Positions 31,320-40,384 of a stretch of 64,000 nucleotides of DNA are shown in pieces. Each line of letters begins with the position of its first letter. The stretch's first letter is position 1. Below the pieces are notes generated by a model, which did no database searches, had not been told where the DNA came from, and worked only from the letters and a program-made list of their open reading frames with translations. The DNA is taken from positions 55,892 through 119,891 of the forward strand of contig NZ_CAKLPY010000005.1 of assembly GCF_923079645.1 (NCBI RefSeq), written 5' to 3'. Both the position numbers and the translations under genes were made by a program. The stretch is from Emticicia aquatica (GTDB taxonomy: Bacteria > Bacteroidota > Bacteroidia > Cytophagales > Spirosomataceae).

Positions 31320-32294
31320 TTACTTAATTTTAGGACATTTTATTTTTTCTGGTAAGTAATAAAGCAGAGAAAATTTAGTTAGAATATAACCATCTTTTAC
31401 TTTTGGATTACCTCTTTGTCGGGTGGCAATCGCGGTATCAAAAGGGGGAATACCTGAAGGAAAGGTACTCGCAATATCTATAGCATCTATATTGGTGTAG
31501 CCATTATTGTTTAGATAATTTTGCACCCAAGTAAGCCTATCTTTACCACTAATCGCAGCTATAAACTCCGCACTTCGATTTGTAAATATAGTATTTGAAA
31601 TAGTTGGAAATGTCGTACTAACGTCATCAATATAATCAGTTGATGATAAGTTATACTTAACTTCAAAGCCGATACCAAACAATTTATTGATTCTATATTG
31701 CATTTCAAGTCCAATAGGAAATGAGAAAGCCAAGCTTGAATATTCTTTTACTTGTCCTTCTGTTTTTAATTCTCTCAATTTTACCCAATCACCTTTTATT
31801 TGCTGCGACAACCTTATATCTCGTGCCATTGGATTATGACTAAAAACGCCTATTCCTGCGTGTAAATAATATTCAACTTTTCGATGGGTGTGTCGATAAA
31901 ATTGTTTTTTTTTATAAAAACTATACGTTATATCTATCGACAATTCCTTAATGTCATTTCGAAAATGCAGGTTTCGTAAATAATTGGTCGCTTTAACAGT
32001 CTCATAAAGGTTATCATCACCAAATAATCTTGCATAAGTAAACCCCGTTCTAAGACTTATTTGTTTGGTTATTGGTTGCTGGAAACTTGCCGCAACGTTC
32101 CACCTTATGGCAGGGCTAATAATAGCTTTTATTGGTGTGTTATATGGAGATAGTTCGCCTAAATAATTGGCCGTTCCAACCCCAATTGAAATTATTTCAT
32201 TCGTTTGACCTAAACACGGATTTATTAATAAGCTAAAGCTTAATACGACAAAATACATTAACCAATTGCTATAATTATGGCTCCAAAAACGCAT
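31320..32294 (-). CDS. Outer-membrane beta-barrel protein, DUF6089-like
   Basis: 324 residues with a signal peptide (about 1-29, ending PCLGQ). The start resembles DUF6089 proteins (ISIGVGTANYLGEL), and the body is made of amphipathic strands with turns, ending in the aromatic-rich segment FSLLYYLP. Related proteins in Cytophagales are small outer-membrane barrels, some near T9SS components. It starts 7 bp after the lipoprotein gene, so the two are co-transcribed. Function unknown. Confidence 0.68.
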   Translation of the reverse strand: MRFWSHNYSNWLMYFVVLSFSLLINPCLGQTNEIISIGVGTANYLGELSPYNTPIKAIISPAIRWNVAASFQQPITKQISLRTGFTYARLFGDDNLYETVKATNYLRNLHFRNDIKELSIDITYSFYKKKQFYRHTHRKVEYYLHAGIGVFSHNPMARDIRLSQQIKGDWVKLRELKTEGQVKEYSSLAFSFPIGLEMQYRINKLFGIGFEVKYNLSSTDYIDDVSTTFPTISNTIFTNRSAEFIAAISGKDRLTWVQNYLNNNGYTNIDAIDIASTFPSGIPPFDTAIATRQRGNPKVKDGYILTKFSLLYYLPEKIKCPKIK

Positions 32295-32301
32295 GAGAAT
32301 A

Positions 32302-33024
32302 TTATTTTTTAATTGTCAAATATTCATAGTCAGCTTCAACAACTGCACCCGTTGGAAATATTTTTTTTTCAGATTTTATATAACCCGACGACAAAAGTAT
32401 GTACGAATATGACGTTTTTAAGTCAATAACTTCCCCATCATCAACGATAGACAAATTAGATGAAGATAAGAGGTTGGTATTAGGTTTACCAAGAAAGTAA
32501 GGAAAAAGGGTATTTAAATGCTTATCGTTATTGTAGCTAAACTCCTCAGAATAATCACCAGTTTTTAATTTTTTAATCTTGAGGTTACCATCTTTGTATT
32601 CAAAAGTGAAATCAGATTCTAATGGGTTTTTGAGAAGATAACCATTAGTATCGTACTCAAACAAATACGTTGTTTTATTCTCATCAATGTATTTTGTAAC
32701 ATTTTTAGTAATTGGGTCAATAGTTAATTCAACAGTAGAGTAAATTTCATTAGTTTTAATATTTCGATAATTAAGAATAATTTTATCGTCAGAAGGATAC
32801 ATGTATTCCGTTACTAAATTGTCAGTTATTTCCTTAATAAGTTTTGGCTCATTAGTTAAAGTATCATAAAAATATTCTGTGTATGTTTGGTACGATATCG
32901 ACCCCAAAGTGGTAGATTCTATTTTTGCTTTAAGAAGAATAAACTCTTTTGATGTTGGGTTAATGTTTTCATGCTTTTTACACCCAAACAAGAGCAGAAT
33001 AATAGTAATACTTATATATTTCAT
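32302..33024 (-). CDS. Putative lipoprotein
   Basis: About 240 residues. The ATG at 33022-33024 (MKYISITII) is preferred; an in-frame TTG four codons upstream is less likely. The signal ends in LLLFGC, a lipobox, so the mature protein should carry a lipid on Cys15. The body contains short tyrosine-rich blocks (YFYDTLT, FEYDTNGYLL, FSYNND) resembling degenerate YD/RHS-like repeats. Function unknown. Only 64-76 bp and a hairpin separate it from the lectin gene upstream, so it may be read through from that operon. Confidence 0.65.
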   Translation of the reverse strand: MKYISITIILLLFGCKKHENINPTSKEFILLKAKIESTTLGSISYQTYTEYFYDTLTNEPKLIKEITDNLVTEYMYPSDDKIILNYRNIKTNEIYSTVELTIDPITKNVTKYIDENKTTYLFEYDTNGYLLKNPLESDFTFEYKDGNLKIKKLKTGDYSEEFSYNNDKHLNTLFPYFLGKPNTNLLSSSNLSIVDDGEVIDLKTSYSYILLSSGYIKSEKKIFPTGAVVEADYEYLTIKK

Positions 33025-33040
33025 TTTGATTCTCAATTAA

Positions 33041-33071
33041 GTAGCCCTCAAATAAATTATTCGAGGGCTAC
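33041..33071 (-). terminator. Hairpin after the lectin gene
   Basis: GTAGCCCTC (33041-33049) and GAGGGCTAC (33063-33071) form a perfect 9-bp stem extended inward by A-T pairs. It follows the stop of the ricin-type lectin gene and precedes the lipoprotein gene. It has no strong T-tract, so partial readthrough is possible. Confidence 0.55.
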
Positions 33072-33100
33072 GTTTAGTCACAATTATTTAATACAACCAG

Positions 33101-35395
33101 CTACTCTCCAAACACAATTTTCGAACTTTTCTTAACCACACCGTTTGTAACTTCAATATAGTAAATAGCATCTTTCAGCTTCAAATGCTGCACATTGAAT
33201 GACTGTGTTCTTTCTAAACCAATATCCTTTTGAAATACAGTAAGTCCATTTCCATCTACAATTCTTACACTAAGATTTTCGTTTAGTTCAAATTGATTAA
33301 ATGTTACATTAAAATCATTTTTAACAGGGTTAGGGAATATATTTATTTGCGTACTAACACTTCCAATTTCATTAAATTCAGTCGGTGTTATTCCCAAATT
33401 TTCTGGTTCCGACTCGGATAAAAGTTCTGCCGACATACGCCCGTTACTTGTTAATTTTGTGGTTGGAATAAACCGCCATTGCAGACGATTATCGGTCTCT
33501 GGGTCGCCATCTAATTGAACAACACGGCGGTCAGTAGAACTATACACACCCAATACTTTTTTGCTCGCTGGGTGAAGTGAAATGATAGAAAAGATATTTT
33601 GGTCTTCACTATTTTCGTCCACTATTTTATTGAGACCCCACGATACACTTGTATAAGCCTTATCGCCATCGTTAATAAACAATTGTGTACCACTGGCATT
33701 GGCGTTTGTGGTGCTTACGCCCGTTACAGAAAACCACTTCGTTGCAGCATATACAGGGGCAATGTTGTACTGACCATTATCGTTGATTGACACTTCAAAC
33801 TTTTGGTTGTTAGCGTTACTACGTGCATACTGTATTACCTTACTGCCATTAGTAGTTGAAGCTCCAGCCACGTCCATCATTAAGCCTGTATTCACGTTTT
33901 GAATGGTGTATAAGCCTGATTCTAAATACTCATCGGCATCTACTGGAATAAATCTCCATTTGAATGAATCACTGAGATTAGGGGTATTTTGAGCAATCAC
34001 AGACGAGCCTCTGGAATTTCCTACCACACCCAAACTAAGCTCCTTAGATTTGAGTACATATATATTACTTTCATCTTCGTTGTTTACAACTATTCCCTCG
34101 CCTGCGTAAATAGCATCGAGCAGGGTAGTATTATCGGCAGTGCCTAAAACTGCTTTGTTAGTTACTGCCATATATTTTGTAGCTTTGGCAATGACTGGTA
34201 ATAATTGGTACTTACAATCATCGTTGATACGCACCTCAAAAGTCTGATTAGCTGCATCACTTTTTCCCCACTGCACAATGTTTGTACCATTTTGAAGTTT
34301 GGCACCAGCTACGTCCATAACTAAATTGTTTTCTACATTTTGAACAACGTAAGTGCCTTCTTGTAAATAATTGGCTGGTTGTAGTGGGATTAATTGCCAT
34401 TGATAGTCTTCATCATTTTCGCTTCCTGTACCCTGGATCACCACGTTATTACTTCCATCTACTACTCCTAATAATTTTTGACTATTAACAGAACGAATCG
34501 TGAATCTTTCGTCATTAAAACCTTTTGTAATATCATTTACATATTTTATCTCAAAGTTTTGTAAGGATTCATTTTCTGACGCAATCGTTAGGCCTGTACC
34601 ACTCGCTGCGGCCGAAACCCATTTTTTAGCATAGGTATGACCAGGCGTGAGGTTATACACGTTTGCCCCATTTTCAATCAACTCAAACTTCATGCTGATG
34701 GGGTTATTTTCTACGTCACTCGTATCCGATTCTGCTACTACCAAAGGCGTACCATTGATTTTTGCTGCCTGTTTGGTAGTCATCACTAAGCCAGTACCTA
34801 CATTTTGCAAAGCATACCAGCCTGCCTCTATTATCGGAATAAACTCCCATTGAAAGCGGGTATCAGCCGTTTGTATTTTCCACTGTACTACTTGGGAAAA
34901 TGTACTATTCAAAACCCCAATAGCACGCTTACTGTTAGCATCCAATGATAAAATGGTAAATACACGTGGCCGAGCTGTGGGTACTAATTTCCATTGCATA
35001 CGAGGTAAGTCTCGGACATCCTCCAATAGTTTTACGGCGGCACCGTTGGCATTAGTGGCTGCACTTTCGTTTACACTCATCAAAAGACTTTCAGCAGACG
35101 ACATCCCTATACGAACACTTAGGTCATCGTCTCCACGAGACACATAAAACTGTTGATTATAGTCTTTGTTATAATTAGCTTGACTCATAGCGGTACCATT
35201 TTCATATTTTGAACCAGTCATCGTTAAATATTTGCCCGTGGCTACGTTTCTGAGCAAATACCTGCCTTCGGCAGCATAAGAATTTGTCTTGTCTATTTGG
35301 GCAAAGGTCATTAGACTGACCAAAGACAGTATAAGCGTATTAAAAACCGCCATGCGGTTCAATACATTGTTGGGTATGAGTTGAAAAGATTTCAT
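33101..35395 (-). CDS. Multi-domain ricin-type (RICIN) lectin with T9SS type A sorting domain
   Basis: About 764 residues from the ATG at 35393-35395 (MKSFQLIPNN, signal peptide ending TFAQ); an upstream ATG at 35440 would overlap the previous gene by 10 bp and disrupt the signal. It contains four to six ricin-B-like beta-trefoil units with recurring blocks such as LQNVGTGLVM, VQNVENNLVMDVAGA, IQNVNTGLMMDVAGA and FEVSINDNGQYNI. The last 80 residues (INIFPNPVKNDFNV ... KSSKIVFGE) are a T9SS type A C-terminal domain. So it is exported and probably surface-anchored, and should bind glycans. It is third in a cassette with proteins A and B. Confidence 0.85.
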   Translation of the reverse strand: MKSFQLIPNNVLNRMAVFNTLILSLVSLMTFAQIDKTNSYAAEGRYLLRNVATGKYLTMTGSKYENGTAMSQANYNKDYNQQFYVSRGDDDLSVRIGMSSAESLLMSVNESAATNANGAAVKLLEDVRDLPRMQWKLVPTARPRVFTILSLDANSKRAIGVLNSTFSQVVQWKIQTADTRFQWEFIPIIEAGWYALQNVGTGLVMTTKQAAKINGTPLVVAESDTSDVENNPISMKFELIENGANVYNLTPGHTYAKKWVSAAASGTGLTIASENESLQNFEIKYVNDITKGFNDERFTIRSVNSQKLLGVVDGSNNVVIQGTGSENDEDYQWQLIPLQPANYLQEGTYVVQNVENNLVMDVAGAKLQNGTNIVQWGKSDAANQTFEVRINDDCKYQLLPVIAKATKYMAVTNKAVLGTADNTTLLDAIYAGEGIVVNNEDESNIYVLKSKELSLGVVGNSRGSSVIAQNTPNLSDSFKWRFIPVDADEYLESGLYTIQNVNTGLMMDVAGASTTNGSKVIQYARSNANNQKFEVSINDNGQYNIAPVYAATKWFSVTGVSTTNANASGTQLFINDGDKAYTSVSWGLNKIVDENSEDQNIFSIISLHPASKKVLGVYSSTDRRVVQLDGDPETDNRLQWRFIPTTKLTSNGRMSAELLSESEPENLGITPTEFNEIGSVSTQINIFPNPVKNDFNVTFNQFELNENLSVRIVDGNGLTVFQKDIGLERTQSFNVQHLKLKDAIYYIEVTNGVVKKSSKIVFGE

Positions 35396-35449
35396 TATAT
35401 ATTTTTGATAAAAGTAAAGTGAAAAAATACTGTTATACATGAGTCTTGC

Positions 35450-36931
35450 CTATTTGACATTTTTTGCATTACACTCGCCTGAAGTGTAGGAGTAACATTT
35501 TTTTGGATTACAGTTCCACTGGATATTACGCACTTGCAGGCTCGCAAACCGCTCCCCAGTTTCCTGCCAAGTATAGTATAAAGGGCTTGACGGGAAGTAT
35601 TTAAAGCGTAATGTAATGGGAAAGGGATAAGTGCGGGTCCATTTTCCAGCTTTTGCATCATTCGAACTTGAAGCAATATTATAATAATTTATCCAAATAC
35701 TTCCCACATATACAGTACGAACTTCATAAGTATCTTGAAGAATATCAATACTTAATTCGCTATCACAACAAGCATAGGAACAGGCGTTTGAGTAAAACGT
35801 TTGTCCCACTGAAATACATTCATTATCTGTGGTACCCTCAGATTCAGATTGCCCATAAGTGCCTTTCACTTTCTTTGTCCAACTTGCACTTATACCCTTA
35901 GCTAACTCCAACTCGGCCTTATAACCCAATGTAACTGAAACTTTCCAATCCCAAACTTTATTAACCGTTGTACCCTTACAAAACGCATCATTTTCTCGCT
36001 GGGTTACCTGTCCTGTACCACCAGTTACCTGTGCTTTGTTCTGTCCACGTTCTATGGTAACTCTTTTTTTAAGCTTATATGTTGTTAAAGGATCTGTTTT
36101 CTCACACAAAATACTTGCAGTATTACCATCAAGGAAATGGTACTTCCTCTTATTCGACCCAACAACCATTACTGACTCTATTTTTTTAGGAAGACGATTA
36201 TAGGCAAATTGTTTTAAGTTATATAAATATGGGTAATCATAACACCATTTGGCTGCTATACGTGCATTGGGATTCTTTTCATCATTGATGGGTGTTACTT
36301 CAAAATTTGAGGCTTGAAAAACAGACAATCGCTTGGGCTTGTATTGCATCGAATCGTTGCCTACTGGAATAACTGATAGACCACTTTCTTTATAAACAAT
36401 CATCATAAAGTCAGCATTAAAAGTATACATACCCCCTAAACCAAGTACCAATTGTTCGTCTTTATCGTTTGCTTTATTGTTGTAAACAATAGCAGAGATA
36501 TTGTTTTGTATCATGCTCTTGAAAAAAGGGCTATCTACAAAGCGAGCAATACTTGGTACACCGTCGGCATTGATATATACTTCTTGAATATTGGCAGGAA
36601 CAACTTTACTAAATGCTGTACTATCTATAAATACCAGTCCAGCGGTATGTATGCTGTCTTTGAGTAACTCGGGTATACTACCTATCCAATACGACGTTTT
36701 GTAGTCATCAGAATTTTCAAGTAGTTGGTCAGTTATGTTTGCTTCTTGTTCTACCCTTTTGGTTTTCTTTTGGACAGAAACCGTATCGGTGGTAGTAATA
36801 GAGGCTAATACCTTTTTGACTTTCGCACTTGGCTTTATTACCCCTGACGAACCAAATGAGGCTATCAAAATACTAAATCCGAAAATCAGTATTGTGCCTA
36901 TTATAGAGTTTATTGTTCTTTTCTTTTTCAT
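35450..36931 (-). CDS. Secreted protein of unknown family (protein B of a paralogous pair)
   Basis: 493 residues with a hydrophobic N-terminal segment (about 9-28) that is a signal peptide or anchor. Residues about 80-200 resemble protein A (next entry upstream): VPANIQEVYINADG here aligns with LPAGIDVLYLNADY there. The C-terminal half is rich in beta-strand-like Ser/Thr/Lys alternation (KVSVTLGYKAELELAKG, WTKKVKGTYGQSESEG) and contains at least ten cysteines, including SYACCDS. I recognise no catalytic motif or named family. It starts 24 bp after protein A and ends 54 bp before the lectin start. Confidence 0.6.
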   Translation of the reverse strand: MKKKRTINSIIGTILIFGFSILIASFGSSGVIKPSAKVKKVLASITTTDTVSVQKKTKRVEQEANITDQLLENSDDYKTSYWIGSIPELLKDSIHTAGLVFIDSTAFSKVVPANIQEVYINADGVPSIARFVDSPFFKSMIQNNISAIVYNNKANDKDEQLVLGLGGMYTFNADFMMIVYKESGLSVIPVGNDSMQYKPKRLSVFQASNFEVTPINDEKNPNARIAAKWCYDYPYLYNLKQFAYNRLPKKIESVMVVGSNKRKYHFLDGNTASILCEKTDPLTTYKLKKRVTIERGQNKAQVTGGTGQVTQRENDAFCKGTTVNKVWDWKVSVTLGYKAELELAKGISASWTKKVKGTYGQSESEGTTDNECISVGQTFYSNACSYACCDSELSIDILQDTYEVRTVYVGSIWINYYNIASSSNDAKAGKWTRTYPFPITLRFKYFPSSPLYYTWQETGERFASLQVRNIQWNCNPKKCYSYTSGECNAKNVK

Positions 36932-36955
36932 TGTGATTAATGGATTATGATAATA

Positions 36956-38773
36956 TTAATAGTATTTTCTTTTTTGAGGGACACCACAATTTCCAAAGTC
37001 TTTACTCGTAAGTAATGGTGCGGTTTTAGCTGGATATTTCTTCCATAAAGCCTTAGACCAATAGTTCTTGGTAAACTTCAGAGTTCCTGAATACTTTGGC
37101 ATATTTCCATCCTTGATTTCAAACTGCAAAGCTCTTATATCCCAAGTGTCACGTTGGTCCACATACACCATACGCATTCTTATTGCCACCTCACCACTAC
37201 CCTTAGCAGTTTTTGTCCATGCTTGTAATTTTCCATAAATGGGATTGGCTACCTTAATCATACAAGGACCAAACCAATATTCGATATTGGCTGTTTTTGA
37301 TACGGATACCTCTTGCGAATTACTTTTTGACCAACTTGATTCAAACGCAGTTTCTATCGAATAACCTACCACATCCACGCCATCTGAATAGCCAAATCCG
37401 CCCGTCCGAGTAAGTCCATAACTTTTGCTATAATTTTGACTAATGCCAAAGTCAAGATACCCAGATTTGCTTGATTTTGTACTGAATGCTACCCATACAC
37501 CTGGAAGCACGAGTTCATTTCTTGGAGCACTTACATAACTGCCCGGACTCCATGTTTTTTCTATTCTCCAACTAAAAGTCCCTGCACCATCTTTACAATT
37601 TAGCCTTCTTACGGGCCAGATTACACTTTCTCCATTCTTATATTCATTGCCATTTTTATAATAACCTCGATAAAATGTCTTGTCAGGAATATCTGCTCCT
37701 GGATTGTTTATGTGTGTAGATACACGATTAGGTGTAAGATCATGCTCTGGCTGATAACCGTAATACATATTGTACACATCGGTATCACATTCGTCCTTAT
37801 TTGCCCATATTTTATGGCCCTCACCATTGTTCCAAAGATAATTAAAGCTACCTTCGTTCCATCTACTCCAATCGCAATAAGGACCTTCTTCATATGTGAA
37901 GGACGTACTCGAAGAATTAGACAACTTGGGAGTTTCATTGTTAGGAAACAAACTGCTAATATCATCAGTTTTGTTGGCAAGTAGTAAAGGTGAACCAGTA
38001 AGCTCAATGGGGTTCAGGACTGACTGGGGCTTGCTTTGAGCATACTGCTTGCGTAGTGCTTGCATTTTTGCTATCCCAGCAATGGTTTTGGGTGACTTGG
38101 GGTCATACTCGTACTCAAATGCTTTTCTAAAATCTTCAACGGTAAGTTTGTCATTGACCGAAAAATCAAAGATAGATTCTATGAGCATATCGTAAGAGAT
38201 AGGGTTATATTTTTTGCCGAATGCCATAGTTGTGGAACCTCCGTAGGGGATATCTGCTTCGGCAGAGCTATCTGGCGGTATGTTTTCATATACCATCAGT
38301 GCTGATTGAGGGTTGTAAATATTGAAGATTGCTTTGCAAAATTTTTCAATATTTTTAACAGAGCCGTCAATCATAATTTTAATATTGTTGTTACTGGTAG
38401 CGTATCCCAGCAAGCCGCAATTACCATGTGCTAATGTGGCATAGTCAGCGTTGAGATACAACACATCAATACCCGCAGGCAAGCCTTGGTTGAGGTCGGT
38501 AGGATATTGAATCACAAATTTATCGCCCCCTTTAAAGAGCGAATCTACGTTGGTGCCCGTCATGGGCGTTAGTGCTACAATGGTATGTAGCGAATCGGGC
38601 ATCGGTTGCAATTTATCCGTATAAATTTCAACCAAATTGGGATAAGATTTAGTTTTGGCTGAACTCATCTGTTGGTGGTGTAAACCAACTGAACAAGAGA
38701 GCGTTAGTGTTGCCATAAAACACCCAACGACTATCCAATTAAGGGGCTTGACTGAGTAAAATTGTTTTTTCAT
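36956..38773 (-). CDS. Secreted or lipidated protein of unknown family (protein A of a paralogous pair)
   Basis: 605 residues. The signal segment contains two possible lipid-attachment cysteines (Cys18 in VVGC, Cys27 in TLSC). An N-terminal domain (about 60-175) is shared with protein B. A middle region is rich in Trp, Tyr and Asn. The C-terminal region has strand-like alternating Ser/Thr stretches (NYSKSYGLTRTGGFGYSDG, SSWSKSNSQEVSVSKT) followed by a hydrophobic pair (MIKVANPIYGKLQAW). That pattern is reminiscent of beta-pore-forming (aerolysin-type) proteins, but the resemblance is weak and by eye only. It is the first large gene of the cassette A-B-lectin. Confidence 0.58.
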   Translation of the reverse strand: MKKQFYSVKPLNWIVVGCFMATLTLSCSVGLHHQQMSSAKTKSYPNLVEIYTDKLQPMPDSLHTIVALTPMTGTNVDSLFKGGDKFVIQYPTDLNQGLPAGIDVLYLNADYATLAHGNCGLLGYATSNNNIKIMIDGSVKNIEKFCKAIFNIYNPQSALMVYENIPPDSSAEADIPYGGSTTMAFGKKYNPISYDMLIESIFDFSVNDKLTVEDFRKAFEYEYDPKSPKTIAGIAKMQALRKQYAQSKPQSVLNPIELTGSPLLLANKTDDISSLFPNNETPKLSNSSSTSFTYEEGPYCDWSRWNEGSFNYLWNNGEGHKIWANKDECDTDVYNMYYGYQPEHDLTPNRVSTHINNPGADIPDKTFYRGYYKNGNEYKNGESVIWPVRRLNCKDGAGTFSWRIEKTWSPGSYVSAPRNELVLPGVWVAFSTKSSKSGYLDFGISQNYSKSYGLTRTGGFGYSDGVDVVGYSIETAFESSWSKSNSQEVSVSKTANIEYWFGPCMIKVANPIYGKLQAWTKTAKGSGEVAIRMRMVYVDQRDTWDIRALQFEIKDGNMPKYSGTLKFTKNYWSKALWKKYPAKTAPLLTSKDFGNCGVPQKRKYY

Positions 38774-39371
38774 TGGAATTATTGTTAAAAGTGCAATTAT
38801 TAATGTGAGTTTGTGATTTAACCGCCCAATAACCAGTACTTTATAAATACTGAAAGTGGGTCTGGCGGCGGATTTCTGATGTTGTGAAGGTCTTCGGAAG
38901 AACTGCTATTGTGCAATGACTGCCAAAATCAGACTGTAGAACAGTAGTTTTGTTTTCATTTAAGTTAGGTTTAATTGTTTGATTTATTGAAAACTGGCAC
39001 ACAGACATATAACCCAAGGCAATGTCCTTGATAAATATTTCGGCTATTATTAAAGTAATATCAGAGCATGGCAACCCAAATTATTTTGGGGGCTTAGTCA
39101 TACAACAGAATTATATATTATGAAACAGTTTTACTAATTCTAAAAAATCATTTAAGATTTATAGAACATTTTAATTAAACCAAAAGAGCAGATGATTATT
39201 TAGGAAAGAAATTTTCCTAGTGTAATTACGTTTTAGTTTTTGGGTTTATTTGTGTTATCACCAAAAAAACAAATAATTATTTTAGTGATATATGTTCTAA
39301 AAAATATTATATTTTTTTGACTGAACAAATATACAAATGAAACCAATTTATAGTCAATAATAAAGTAACAC
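38774..39371. other. Long intergenic region upstream of the A-B-lectin cassette
   Basis: About 600 bp between protein A and the downstream hairpin of the catabolic operon. It holds the small frameshifted peptide frame (38818-38959). On the minus strand it also has a promoter-like TTG (39355-39357) followed after 21 nt by TATATTTG (39326-39333). The rest is AT-rich with only a minor stem near 39205-39225. Confidence 0.4.
38818..38959 (-). pseudogene. Small secreted-peptide-like frame broken by an apparent frameshift
   Basis: From ATG 38957-38959 a 17-codon frame reads MKTKLLFYSLILAVIAQ, a convincing signal peptide, and stops at TAG (38906-38908). Shifting one base at that point gives a continuation NSSSSEDLHNIRNPPPDP... 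to a stop at 38818-38820, about 30 residues more. Together they would make a secreted peptide of about 47 residues, 44 bp before protein A. It may be a decayed gene, a sequencing error, a programmed frameshift or chance. Confidence 0.3.
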
Positions 39372-39397
39372 AAAGCCCCCATAAATATGGGGGCTTT
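39372..39397 (-). terminator. Strong terminator of the hexosyl-glycerate operon
   Basis: Perfect 12-bp arms AAAGCCCCCATA (39372-39383) and TATGGGGGCTTT (39386-39397) with a minimal 2-nt turn. On the minus strand it is followed by a T-rich stretch. It lies about 75 bp after the ROK kinase stop. Confidence 0.8.
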
Positions 39398-39472
39398 AAG
39401 CAAAGTTTTTAATATTTATTTGATTTTTATGCTATCAAAAGAAGATTTTATGATAGTTGCCCTAATTTTTTA

Positions 39473-40384
39473 TTACTCGACTGTAAGAAGAGCAGCACCT
39501 ATCACACCAGCACTATCGCCTAATTGATTTTTTTTGATTGGTGTAGTTAATGTTTTATTGAACAAGTTGGGCAGAATAAATTGGGGAGCTTGATTGTATA
39601 GAACATCTAAATTGCTGACACCACCTCCAATAACGATCAATTCTGGGTCAAGAACATTGATGATATTGGCCAGTGCTTTGCCGAAATAGCTCATTAATCG
39701 AGTTATCGTGGCATCAGCAATTGTGTCATTTCCTTCCACAAATCGTTGATATATTTCATTGAGCTTAATGTTTTCTTTGCTCTTTTGGTAATAATATTTT
39801 TCAAGTGCGGGTCCAGCAATGAAGCCTTCAACACATCCCTTTTTTCCACAATAGCATGATTCGCCATCTTTATCTAACAAAAAATGCCCCCATTCGCCTG
39901 CAATTCCATGCAAACCTTCATAAAGTTGGCCGTTTAGTACTATTCCACCACCAACACCTGTGCCTAAAATGATACCGAAAGATAATTTGGGTTTAAATGA
40001 CAATGTAAGACCTGCTCCAAAATTAGTTTCAGCAAGTGCAAAACAATTCGCATCATTGGCATGAAAAACGGGAATATTTATTAATTTGCTCAAATCATCG
40101 GCTAGGTTTTTATCGTTTAAACATAACACATTTGCATTCTTAATCTTTTTTTGCTGCCTATCCATAATTCCAGGTGTAGCAACACCGATACTTTTAGGTG
40201 TAAGTTTTGTAAGAACGGATACTTGTTTTAGTAAATTACTGATTTGAGATAATACGTGTTGGTAGCCTTTATTTGCTTCAGTTGGTAAGCGTTTTCGACA
40301 AATTACATCAAATTTAGTTTGTTTTAAAGATAATACGACACATTCTATTTTTGTCCCACCGAGGTCAATTCCCCATGCAATCAT
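39473..40384 (-). CDS. ROK-family hexokinase (glucokinase/mannokinase-like)
   Basis: 303 residues. The ATP motif DLGGTK is at 7-12, the catalytic Asp lies in HANDANCFALAE, and the ROK signature with zinc ligands is GEWGHF followed by CYCGKKGCVEGF. It phosphorylates a free hexose in the cytoplasm; glucose or mannose fit the context. It overlaps the glycerate kinase gene by ATGA (40381-40384), so the two kinases are translationally coupled. That is consistent with each handling one half of the same disaccharide-like substrate. Confidence 0.9.
   Translation of the reverse strand: MIAWGIDLGGTKIECVVLSLKQTKFDVICRKRLPTEANKGYQHVLSQISNLLKQVSVLTKLTPKSIGVATPGIMDRQQKKIKNANVLCLNDKNLADDLSKLINIPVFHANDANCFALAETNFGAGLTLSFKPKLSFGIILGTGVGGGIVLNGQLYEGLHGIAGEWGHFLLDKDGESCYCGKKGCVEGFIAGPALEKYYYQKSKENIKLNEIYQRFVEGNDTIADATITRLMSYFGKALANIINVLDPELIVIGGGVSNLDVLYNQAPQFILPNLFNKTLTTPIKKNQLGDSAGVIGAALLTVE

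Noticed and set aside
36956..38773. Firm assignment of protein A as an aerolysin-family toxin
   Set aside because: Only strand alternation and Ser/Thr richness support it; no conserved aerolysin signature could be placed by eye, so it is kept as a hypothesis.
38841..39074. Minus-strand open frame of 77 codons in the region upstream of protein A
   Set aside because: It reads across the small signal-peptide-like frame in another phase, has no family resemblance and an implausible composition for a gene.
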